Shown here: piece after piece, positions 45,001-57,000 of the stretch
Numbering within the stretch: the first letter of the stretch is position 1
Layout: the number at the start of each line of letters is the position of its first letter
NCBI RefSeq assembly: GCF_963675165.1
Contig: NC_087382.1
Location: 7,426,315-7,490,314 of the forward strand
DNA: 64,000 nucleotides
Source of the DNA: Halichondria panicea
Lineage: Eukaryota; Porifera; Demospongiae; Suberitida; Halichondriidae
Direction of reading: 5' to 3'
Notes under the pieces: model-generated
Database searches by the model: none
What the model saw: the letters and a program-made list of their open reading frames with translations, nothing else
Told to the model about the DNA's origin: nothing
Position numbers and translations under genes: made by a program

Positions 45001-48000
45001 TTAGAAGATGAGCGGATACTGATACCACCAAAGTTAAAAACGGTCTCATTCATTGGCTCATTGAATTCAATGCGAAGGTTCTCTGAGTTCATATCGAGTT
45101 GAACAAACTCATCTAGTACAGGAGGTATATCATCAGGAATGTAGTTTGTCACAGGAATTGCACTAATCCCATTTACAGCAGGAACAACAAAGTTGTCACT
45201 TGTGTCTGAAATCATTTGGTCGGTAAAAATAATGAATGTGTCTTCAGGGCCAGTTGCTAAGTCGATTTGCGCTTTGATCTGCTCAATGTCTTGACTCAGA
45301 ATGAATGTTATAGTTGAAATCCTAACACCAACTTCAACTGCTGGGGTACGTTGCAGAGAGTAGGAAGTACTTGCATTGAATGAATTTTGAATGGCAATAA
45401 AAATAGTTTGCAATTCGCCAGCTTGAACAGTTTCGTCAAAATGGAGAGTGACTATTTCATTACTGAGATTGATATCAAATTGAGTAACACGTGGGGATGT
45501 ATTGTCACTGATGAAAGTATCAGGTCCGGTGTTAGTAGCTGTATCTTCCACGGGCATCACTTGATTGCCTGCCATATCTTCCACAAATAAGCTACTGAAT
45601 CTGATGATACAAACCAGACCAAAGGTACAAAGAGTATCTTCTGCTTTGATAGCATTTAAGTCAGTGACAGTAAGATTTATTGTTAGAACATCAGTATTTT
45701 CTGGACTTACATTACCAGATGTGAGTTGGTACAGTGACATAGAAATTGGTTCGCGCTGGAATCTTATATTTGATGCATTCAGTGTGGAAACTCTCACGGT
45801 CTCAGAGAAGCTTAAAATGATCTGGCCTTGATCTCGATCAAATACGGAGAAACTTTCCAGCTCAGGTGGGGTCGTGTCCGCTGTGAAGTTGTTGATTGGT
45901 CTAGCTTCATCTTGTGTGATAGCAAGAATGCTATTTCCTGAAGTGTCATTTAACACTGTGTTTGGGAACGAAAGGAAACAATCAGTCATTGACGTGCAGA
46001 CATCCAAACTTTTAATGAGGTTTAAATCAGCTCTGCTTATTGTTAGTGTTAGTCGTGCAGTATCTTCGTTCGGGATTACAGTTGAGTTTAAGTTAACATC
46101 AATGCTACCGAAAAATGCGATGCTTTGAAGGACAAACTCCGATAGCTGAATAGAGCTTATATCAATTGTTTCTGTAAACTCAAAAACAAGACGCCCGCTG
46201 TTGAGATCAAAATCGAATAGAGACAGTTCTGGAGGAGTGGTATCACCAATAAAAGACTGTACAGGTCTAGTATCTGTGCTTGGTATTTCTGCCACGGCCA
46301 AAATGGCAGTATCTGTTATCACGATAGGCTGCACAGAAATGAAGGTACTGTTGGTATCAATAGCCAGATTTCTTCTGGCTTTGAGTTCGTTTTGATCTTG
46401 TACAGACAGAGTAACAAGAATGACATTGGGCTCCGAACGAATCACACTCTCATGAACGGTAAGAGTGTATGACTCTCTTAGTGGATCTGTTGATTGAGTA
46501 CTGTGGAAAGAAATACCAGACACAGTGAGAGAGCCAGCATCAATGGCTTCCGAGAACGTGAGTGAAAGAAGACCAATGTTCAAATCTAAAGAGAACTCTC
46601 GAAGGAATGGTGGATCAACATCTGGTCTAAAGTCGTTTACAGGGAATGGATTAGGAACTCTAATGGCAACGATGGGATTTCGGGCCAAGTCTGTCAGAGC
46701 AGAGCCATCAAGCAGTAAGAATGTGTTGTTACGATTAGTAGCAAGATCTAAAGTATCAGACAAGACGTTAAAATCTTGGTCTCCAATAGCAATCGTAACA
46801 ACGCTCCCATTTGGTGTTGAGAACACACTGGATGTGCTGAGACGAAAGAATGTAGAAGATGGAGGACTTTCCCTGCCACTAATAAGCGAGACTGATGTTG
46901 TAGAAAACTCAGTGGTATCAACAATCTCATCGAAAACCAGCTCAATTATTCTAGCAGCAATGTCCACATTAAACATACTTAGCTCAGGTGGTCTTGCATC
47001 AGGCACAAGGCGTGTAACCATCAGAGCAACTGTAAATGCTGTGATGTTGTTCCCAGCAGTGTCTGTAAATGCTCCTTCATCAAAGTAGATGAAAGTTGAT
47101 TTTCTGGTTTTTGCAACAAAGGAACTCGATTTTAATGTGTTCAAATCCAACTCTGACAAAATAACAGCAATACGAACACCATTGACTTCAGGAGAATTAC
47201 TACTGAGGAGAGTAATATTAGCCACAGTCTGATTGGTCGGAGAGAAGTTGACTAAGGAGGGAACAAAACTCGATGCTGTTACAACTTCCGAAAAGGTAAG
47301 GTTCAGGAATCCAGTATCTAAGTCTAGATCGAAGCTCAGTAGGCGAGGTGGGGTACTATCACGAATGTAACTTCTGACTGGCATAGCAGCTGACATAGGA
47401 ATCTCCTCTACTAAGTTTCCACTAGTATCAGTGATGGCCATGGGAGATATTGCTAGGAATGTGGTATCTGGTGAAGTGGCTACAGTCGTTAAGAGTTGCA
47501 GGGAGAGTGTATCCATCTCATTCAAGGTTATAACAAAATTGTCACTGTACTCAACAGTAGTTGTGCCGCCGATAAGCATGGAGAAGATGCCTCCCGTCTC
47601 TAATCCCTGGAGCACAAACTCGATATAGTCAATCGAAGTGACATCAACTGTTTCACTGAACTGAAGAGTGAGTTCTGCCGAATTCAAGTCTATGTCAAAG
47701 TAAATGAGAGAGGGCGATGTTGTATCTCTAATAAAAGTATCAACAGGTCGAGCACTTTCCTGAGAGATCAATTCTACAGAATTGCCAGCAATGTCCATAA
47801 AAGCTGCTCCTGTGATTGCTACATATGCAGTGGAAGCTGAGCTGGCTACATCTGGAAACGTTTTGATCACATTCAGATCATTTTGAGTAATTTGTATGGT
47901 CAAAGCTCTGGTGTCAATATCAGCTGGAACAGTGCCGCCAGTAAGAGTGTACAGGGAAGTAGTCATGGCACCGGTTGCATTTGACACACCTTGAAGAACA

Positions 48001-51000
48001 ATAAAGCTTGCAACAAAGCTGGATGTTGTAACCAACTCATTTAGTGTCAGTACTAGTTCTCCAGCGTTCATATTCAGAGTGAATTGAATAACGATTGGTT
48101 GTGAGTTATCTGAGATAAAAGTACTAGCTTGTACAGTATCGTTTCCTGGAGCACTATTACCAGCTAAATCCATTACCCAGTTTTCTCTTGCTGTGAGGTA
48201 GGTGTCTAAGTTGCTAGTAGCAATTGAGCGATTCGATACTATTTCATCAAACATCTCATCAGTGAGTTTTAGAGAAATGGTGCTACCATCACTGAGCCTA
48301 GTAGCTACTCCACCATCAATAGGTATTGTTACTACTGGAGACAAGGAGTCATCACTCAAAAGTATTAGGAATGTTGGCTGAAAAGAGGCAACAGAAACAA
48401 GATCGGAAAATGAGAAATCCAAAGTACCAATGTCGAGATCTAATTCATAGCTAAGCAGTACAGGTGGTTGCAAATCAGGTATAACTTCAAACGCTTGCAA
48501 GGCCTTGCCATCAGTAACCGCCAAAACATCAACACCAAAAACATCATCAATTCCAAAGGCCTGCATTGTAACATATGTATTAGCTGTTGTGGTAGCAAGG
48601 TTAGGAATGTCACGAATTCGAATATGATCTTGACGAGATAGCTCTACCACAATTTGATAGCCATTGACACTGTTTGTTTGACTAGAATTTGTCAAAAATA
48701 CAATTTCTCCCAGAATAGCACTTTCTGATGATTGAATGGATATTGCCATGGCATCAAAAGACAGCGAATCAACCACATCGGAGAACGTCAAATACAAAAG
48801 TCCAGGCTGTATATCAAAAGACACATTTAGGAGCAGTGGTCTCGACATGTCTGGTAAAAACATAGTTGCTGCAATCGGCCCGACACGCTCATTTGGAACA
48901 CCTGCAGTATCAAATACGGTACCAGCATTAACAATAATGAATGTATTCGTTTCGTTTGTAGCAAAATTATCTTCCAGTTTGATCGTTCTCAAGTCATTCA
49001 TATTCAAAGAAATTTGAGGCACTACTGATGCTTCTACCACTGATTGGATAACATTTCCAGGTGTTATTGGTACGACAATACTAGGAGTTGATACTGCAGA
49101 CTGTAGAGTGAGACCACTGATATTTAATGTGTTCAGCATGACAGGCTCATCAAAGGTCAAAAACAAGGCGTCTCCGTCAACATCTATAGTAAAACCGGTC
49201 AAAACAGGAGGAGTAATATCACTGAAAAAAATCGAGACATTCAAGGCAGCAGTAGTGGGTATTGCATCAACCGGGTTGTTATTAGTATCCAATACAGTAC
49301 CAAAAGCGATTGACAAGTAGGTGTTGTTGCTGTTTGAGGCAAACTCTCTCAACTTCAGAGCATTGAGATCACCTGGCAGAAGAGATACATTCACGAATCT
49401 GTCTCCATTCTCAGCTAACGTTACACCACCAGAAAGTTGGTAGTATTCGTTAGGAGAAGTTACACTCGCTGCTCCCTGTACTGTAATACCTGCGTAGTCT
49501 ATCTCTGCTCCTCTTACAGGTTCCGAAAACACCAACGAGAGAATTCCACTATCCAAATCTAAATCAAATCCGTCAACAGTTGGATTGATATTGTCCATTA
49601 CTAAATCCGAAACAATCAAACTAGGATCTCCAGAAGCAACAGCATTGACATTTCCAACCAAGTCCTCAATAAAACCAGATTCCATACGAACATAACAATT
49701 ACCTCGTCCTGTGCACAGAATAGGATCTTCTTGAATATTAAAAAGATCTACTAACGAGAACTGCACTGTAATTGTTGTCCCTGTAGAATTAACATTCGAA
49801 ACAAACCCAGATATTAATTGATAACTTGTTTCTTCAGGTGAAAGCTGAAACAAGCTTTGAAGCGTAAGCTGGGACACAGATAGAGAATTCACATCGACAG
49901 GCTCATCAAACTGAAGTTGAAGTGTCCTAGTGGTGAAATCAAAGACACTAAACTGAACTAGCACTGGCCCTGTTTGATCAGGTTCAACAGTAATAGGAAG
50001 TGGATTATCCTGGCTTCTAGGGAGAGCAGGTATTCCTAGTGTGTCTGAAGCCACTTGTACTGTGTAGGACACAGCACAATCATCCATTGACAGCCCAGAG
50101 CACAGAGGAAGCGTTTTTATGGTGTTCAAGTCAGCAGTACTCAGCTCTATAAGAACACTTGAAGGGTCAGTATCAGAGGGAAGCATACTGTTAGCTGTAA
50201 CTAGGGTATAGGAAGAATCGTTTGAATGTAGAGTGAGCTGATTAATCTGTATAGAAGTGATGTCTGGGGTTTCATCAAAATTCAAAACTAGTATACCATT
50301 ATTCAAATTCAAAGAAGCTGACAGAATTTCAGGAGCCTCATTGTCTGACTGGAACATGTTAACTCCAAGAGCATTACGCGGCCTGATCTCCTGTACAAAA
50401 TTTCCAGCCATGTCCATAATAAGCTCTGATGTAATCGACAGATAAGTAGCAGCTGAGTTGCTGAAAATATTTCCCAGAGCCTTGATAGCATTCTTATCAC
50501 TATCTTCAATAATCACATTAATCAGTCTACCATTTTCTGAGTTAGTTGTTCCACCAGTCAGGCTGTACGAATTTGCTGGGTAGGGGGCCATGGCGTTTTG
50601 GAAAGTGATTTGCCTGAAATCAATACTAGATGCATTCACCACTTCATCAAAACTCAGAGATAGCAGTCGTGTGTTTGCATTTAGATCAAAGGAGTCTAGT
50701 TGAGGGCTGGTAGTATCGTCAATATAAGTTGTCGCTTGCAGAGCATCTCCACTAAGCACTTCCTCAGCACAGTTGTTGGCAATATCACAAATTAGTTTTG
50801 CTGCAAACCTGATGTATGTTGAAATATTAGCGGTAGCCAACAATGGATTGAGTTTGATATTGTCAACATTGAGAGCCTCCAAATCCAGGAAAATAACCGA
50901 ATCACTGAGAGTTACAACACGACTAGGCAAAAGCAGAGTTGAAATTGCTGAGGAAGGTGCGGTTTGGAGGGTGAGAGAGGATGTATTCAAGGTGCTTCTT

Positions 51001-54000
51001 CTCACTGCCTCATTGAAAGTAAGAATGAATGCTCCATTGTCAAGATCAAATGTGTATCCACTCACTATTGGAGGGAATAGGTCAGCATTATAGGTAGTGG
51101 CAACAAAACTACTGACTGCAGTTAATCCGATTCCTGATGTGTCCAGTACTGCATCGGCAGCAACCACAAGGACTGTCATGCTCAAGGATCTAGCAATGTT
51201 GATATTATTGCGGATTCTGATAAGATCATTTTCACTGACATTCACTGTAACTACAATTAATGAGTCTTGCTGAATTGTTCCACTTGCTAGACTGAGAGTC
51301 GTAAAACCAACAACATCTCTCAAACTGAAACTTGTAACCTGCAGAGAAGTAGCAATAACCGGTTCACTAAAAGTCAAAATCAATTGAAGAGGCTCTTCGA
51401 TCAGCCTAAACTCAAAACCGACAAGCTCTGGTGGAGTTACGTCCAGAACCAACATTGAAACAGGTTCAGCATTCTCAGGTAGAGTGGCATCAAGCAAATT
51501 TCCACCGACATCCACAGTTGAGTTAGCTACAATTGAGATGAAAATATTTGCCATTGTTGTGGCTATAAGTGGCTCATCTTTGAGGAGATTTAGGTCATCA
51601 AAACTCAGGTCAATCTCAACGAAAGGGTGCAGACCAGTTGCTAAAATGGTGCCACCACTCAGAGTAAAATTTACTAGAGCACCTGACATTTCACTGTGCA
51701 GTGTAACAGAGGTTGGATCTAGAACTCCACCTGTTTGAACAGCTTCTGAAAAGTACAACGTCAAAACACCCGTATTCATATCAAGATCAAACGAAGACAG
51801 AGTCGGACTAACAGCATCACCAACAAACAACGAAACTTGCAGAGAGTTGTCAGTAGGAATTCTCCTCAGAGACTGGCCAGCAGTGTCCATCAGAGCACCA
51901 GTTGCAACTGAAAGATAGGTATTTCCACGTGCTGTGACAAAACCTGAAATCTGCTTAATTACGTCCAAATCTTGACCACGAATGAAGAGACATACAATAG
52001 GACCGATGGTAGAATTGGTTGTGACCTCCATGAGGTTAAGGGTATCTACAGGAAAGGCTGGGGAACTCTGGATTGTGAATGCATCGGGAACAAGAGTTGC
52101 TGGGTCCACAGTTTCTGATAGTGTGAGAGTGATGATCCCTAGTCCCAAATCGAAATTGTAAGAGTCTATGACTGGGTCTGTTGTATCAGGAATAAAATTG
52201 TTGGCAAGTAAAGCCTGACTTGTGCCATACGGTATACCAGGGTTCCCACTGGGATCTTCATATGTTCCTGCTAATATTGACAGGAATGTATTTCCAGGAA
52301 GAGAGGCCAAATCTGTCAAAGCCTTAATCTCATTAAGGTCACTAGTGGAAATTAAAACATCAATGATGTTGCCACCCATTGCGGTAGTATTTCCACTGGT
52401 AAGCAAATACTCTGTTGCAGGATTAGTTTGAGAACTTCTGAGAACAAAGCCGGTGTAGTTGATAGAGCTAATTTGGATTGACTCAGAGAAAGTGATGTCG
52501 ATTATGCCCCTGTTGAGATCAAATGAGTACATGGAGACAGTTGGAGGGACCACATCATCAGAAAAGTCTGAGGCTCTCAGTGCATTATCAGCATCAATCT
52601 CAACAATGGGATTGCTGTTGAGATCTTGGAAGGCTTCAGATGGAATGACAATGTAAGTATTGTTAACAGAGGTTCCAAGAGTCAGTAGACTTTTTATATT
52701 GTTGAGGTCTGCTACTGAAGGAAAGAATTCAAATATCTGACGATTTGGGGTGCTTACTAGTTGTCCAGCCATGATATTGTATGAAAATGTCATCGTATCA
52801 CTAGCATTAGCAACATTCTGCAGAGTGATTTGGTTTGGTGCAAAATTCACAGTATCTACAGCTTCAGTGAAGCTCAATACTAGTACACCACCACCTAAAT
52901 CAAAGGTGAACCGCTCTAGTATGGGATTTGTGGTATCGAATATATATTCATTGGTCCTGAATGCACCAGTGTTAGATCTAGCAATCACTTCCACACCAGC
53001 AACATCTGTAATTGCATTTGAGGCCATCACAATATATGCATTTTCTGGACTTGAGGCAAGTTGAGTGTTGGCTTTGATTTCATTCAAATCGTTATCAGTA
53101 AGGACTATGGTGATATTGTATCCATTTTCAGTAGTCACATTGGCAGCATCAGTTAGAGAAAAAGAAACTGTTGGAATACTGCTGTTGCCTTGGATACTCA
53201 AAAGATTGACTCGGAATGAGGACGCAAGCATGATGTCATTGAATGAGAGAACCAAGACACCTAAATTGAGGTCTAGGGATGAGAAAATGAGATTTGGGGG
53301 AGTGATATCTCTCACATACGAATTTACTGGCAGAGAATTGTTACTAAATCGAGGTTGAACAGGGTTGCCTGCTAAATCATTGATAGAGCCAGAATCCACA
53401 AACAAGAAACTGTCAGTGTCACTGGTTCCAAGATTTGTAAGAAGCTTAAGGTTTCTAAAATCATCATCACTGATAGCTATGTCTACTGTTGTTAGGTCAT
53501 TGCTAAAACTGCTGTAGCTAACAGTTGCAGATAATATTGTCAGCATTGTTCCTTGATCAATCTCAGACTGAAGGTGAAATCCAGTAGAGTCAAATGTGTT
53601 GATATCAATGGGCTCGTTAAAGATAACCTGAAGTGTGCCAGAATCTAGATCCAAAATGGAAAAGTCTGTGATGGAAGGACTTGTAACATCACCTAAAAAT
53701 ATGGTAACCTGAAGAGCACTTATACCATTAGCAAGAACATTCACTGAGTTACCTAATTCTGAGTTATCAGCAATTAAGTCGGATGTGATAGTTACATACG
53801 TTGTGGTGTTATCAGTTGCGAGTGTACTTCTTGCCTTTATTTGAATAAGATCTGCATCACTCAAATTTGTTCTGAGTATTGTCCCAATAACTCTACCGGG
53901 AAGAGTTGCTTCCACAATTGAGTAAGAACTAGTTGACAAGAAGGCATTTTGAAAGGTAATTTGACTGGCTTGGAAACCGTCTTGAACAACTGGCTCATCA

Positions 54001-57000
54001 AATGTTAACACTAGTTCACCAGTGTTAAGGTCAAAATCATAACTCACCAGATTAGGTGAAGTTGTGTCGTCTGTGAAGTTACCTACAATTTCTGCTAGTG
54101 GAAAAACTAATGGTTCTATTTGCCGTAGAACCACTTCTGCAACCATATTTCCAGCCATATCTGACAGAAAATTTGTAGTAAATTGGATAAAACATTGAAG
54201 AGGCTGTCCACATATAGCAGAGTTCATTTTGATGCCATTCAGATCTGTAATAGACAGTTGGATTTCAATCATAGGTCCGTTCTCGCTGAAAATGGTACCT
54301 TCTGATAGTGAATAAGGTGGTGTGGTCAATCTAGGTAGTGTATACCATTGAGCTAAAGTAACTTCTGAAACTTGCACTGATGACACATTCACTGTTTCGT
54401 CGAAGGACACAATGAGTCGTCCAGTATTGAGGTCAAACGCTGAGAAACCAACAAGAGTGGGTGGCGTGGTATCCGGTGTAAATGTGCTGACAGGTCTACC
54501 TTCAAAAAATTGAATGATTTCCACAGGATTTCCAGCAATGTCAGTGATGGTAACAGCTTGAAGACTACGTGGGAAGTATAGATAGCAGGTGATATTGTCT
54601 CGGCAGACTTGGATCCTCTTGATCTCATTCAACTCATCGTTAGTAAATTCAATTCGAAGATCACGCAAACTGTTTGGAGCATAATCAACATTGCTGGAAA
54701 ACGCACTGAAATCCTCCACATCAGTTGTGTCAACCACTTCTTCTGAGAGAACAAGCTCACCAAGTTGAAACGACGATAATATTACTGCCTCATCGAAACC
54801 CAAAGTCATAACTCCCACATTCAGGTCAAAATCAAATGTAGACAACGTGGGTGTTGTAATGTCTAGAATAACTTCACTCGCTTGCAGTGTACGCTCCACA
54901 CCTGGGTTACCAGCAGCATCAAGGATAGCTCCGGCTTCCAAAGCTAGATAGGTGTCACTTTGGTTGTTGCCTAAGTTTCGGAATTTAATCAAGTCCAGAT
55001 CCGTACCAGCCAGAGTTATGACAGTTCTGATATCATTGTTAGTAGGAAAAGTTCCATTAGTCAATGTGACACTCATTTGGGGGTTAGCTCTAGCATCCTG
55101 AATCGCAAACAATGAAATTTGAATGGAGGAACCATCAATTGTTTCACCAAAAGTGAGGAATAGCTCTCCGGTGTTCAAATCAAGTGTGAAATCTTCAATG
55201 ATGGGACCAATTGTATCTGGCAGAAGCTCCTCAGCTCTGAGTGCATTGGAAGATGGAATGGCACGTACTGGATTACTTGAAGTATCTTGTACACCAGTGG
55301 AAGTGACAACAAGGTAAGTGTCATTTCTGTCCGTAGCTAGATCACTGAAACTCTTGATTATGTTCAAGTCTTCCACGCCAATTCTGATCTGTATAACATC
55401 ACTACTATCACTTATCACTAGGCTATTAGTGGTGAGAGTGAAGCTGACTAGATTAGCACCAGGAATTTCGGCATTTTGGATGTTTTGCAGCGTGTATGAA
55501 GTCACTAGCAGAGTATCAGCATTAATAGCTTCATTGAAAAACAGCCTTAATGTTCCAAGAGCAAAATCGAGAATGAAACGCTCAATTATGGGACCAGAAG
55601 TGTCTCCAACAAAAGAAGATGGTGGGATTCCAATCTCATTACCAATAATAGGGTTTCCAAGCATGTCAAAAACTGATGCATTGGTGAAGATAAGGAAGGT
55701 ATTGTCAAGTGACGAAGCTAGGCTGGTGTTGAGCTTTATGGCATTGATGTCCTCTCTGGCTAAGTATATCTCAAAGTCTCTAGAATTTGTAGTTACTGAA
55801 GAGGCAACAAGTGACACAGTTTGAGTTGCATTTGCAGGAAAGGCAGTGTTTTGGATCGTAAACAAGCTTAAGTCGAGAGTGTTTGCATCAACAATCTCGG
55901 AGAAATTCAGCACAAGCAAGCCTACGTCAACATCCAGACTATACATCAGGAGCTCTGGAGGTGTAAAATCAAACACAAACTCTCCTACTTGCATTCCTAG
56001 TGGCCCCACTTCAATGACAGGGATTCCAGCCATGTCAGTCACAAATGAAGCAGGGAAGGTGATGTATGTGTCATCTCTAGAGGTAACAAGATTTCGAATA
56101 CCCTTGATTCCATTCAGGTCGGTATCTGAGAACATCACCGTAGCTAGTGGAGATGTGAATGATTCATCAAAGATGCCATCACTAAGAACGTAGGTAAGCA
56201 ATGGAGAGAATTCACGGTTCTGAATGGTTAGATCACTTAATATAAGGCTTTGACTATCAACAACTTCAGAGAATGTGAATGTAATAGAGCCTGCACTGAG
56301 ATCCACGGTGTAGTTGAGTAGCACTGGACTGACAGTATCACCAATGAATACATCTGCTCGAATACCATTATCAATATCACGTTCCGTAGCGGGGTTGAAA
56401 CTAACATCTTGAACAAGGTTGGAACTGAAAGACAGGTACGAGTTTAATACTGAGCTAGCAACATTGCGTATTGCTTTAAGGGCTGTGAGGTCATCGCCAG
56501 AAAAGGTGACTAACACTTCTACAGCAGTGACAAACTCAAAAGCAGTTTCACTGCTCAAAGTATATGAATCGGCTCTCAACGTAGCATTTCTTTCACCTTG
56601 GAAAGTTAGCGCTTTAACATTGAAAAAATTTCGAGAATAGGTTTCCGAAAAAGTCAAGGATATTTCACCAGAGTTCAGATCGAGAGTGAACGTGTCCAAG
56701 TCTACAGTAGTAGTGTCATTGATCACATCTGCAGCAGGTAGAGCATTAGCAAAATCAAAACCAGGATCTAATGGATTGCTGAAAAGATCGTTAACGGCTC
56801 CCATTGGTAAAACTAGGAATGTGTCACTAACAGATGTACCAATCGATAGGTTGAAGTTGAGAGTATTGAGATCATCTGGAACTAGAGTAATTACAAGTGT
56901 CCTTCCATCAATAGTCCTGGTTACTGTGCCTCCAGTGAGACTTATCACAGCAGTAGAGGCAGTATCAAAAACCTGCTCATTCTGGACAGAAATACTGGTT

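Larger units (their letters stand above)
40241..48806 (-). repeat. Super-repeat block 2 (23 units)
   Basis: Anchors near 48806 (marker unit), 48440, 48072, 47688, 47320, 46960, 46581, 46207 and 45836 (cysteine doublet), 45465, 45092, 44714, 44335, 43965, 43590, 43218, 42845, 42462, 42105, 41725 and 41375 (second doublet), 40998 and 40616. Unit count and doublet placement are identical to block 1 despite strong sequence divergence. Length is about 8.57 kb. Confidence 0.85.

Noticed and set aside
46748-46945. Short minus-strand frames inside the array (also 29-229, 4199-4405, 59405-59596)
   Set aside because: They are in other registers than the repeat frame, about 60-80 codons long and leucine/serine-rich by frame shift of the repeat. 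No independent start context or conservation was seen.
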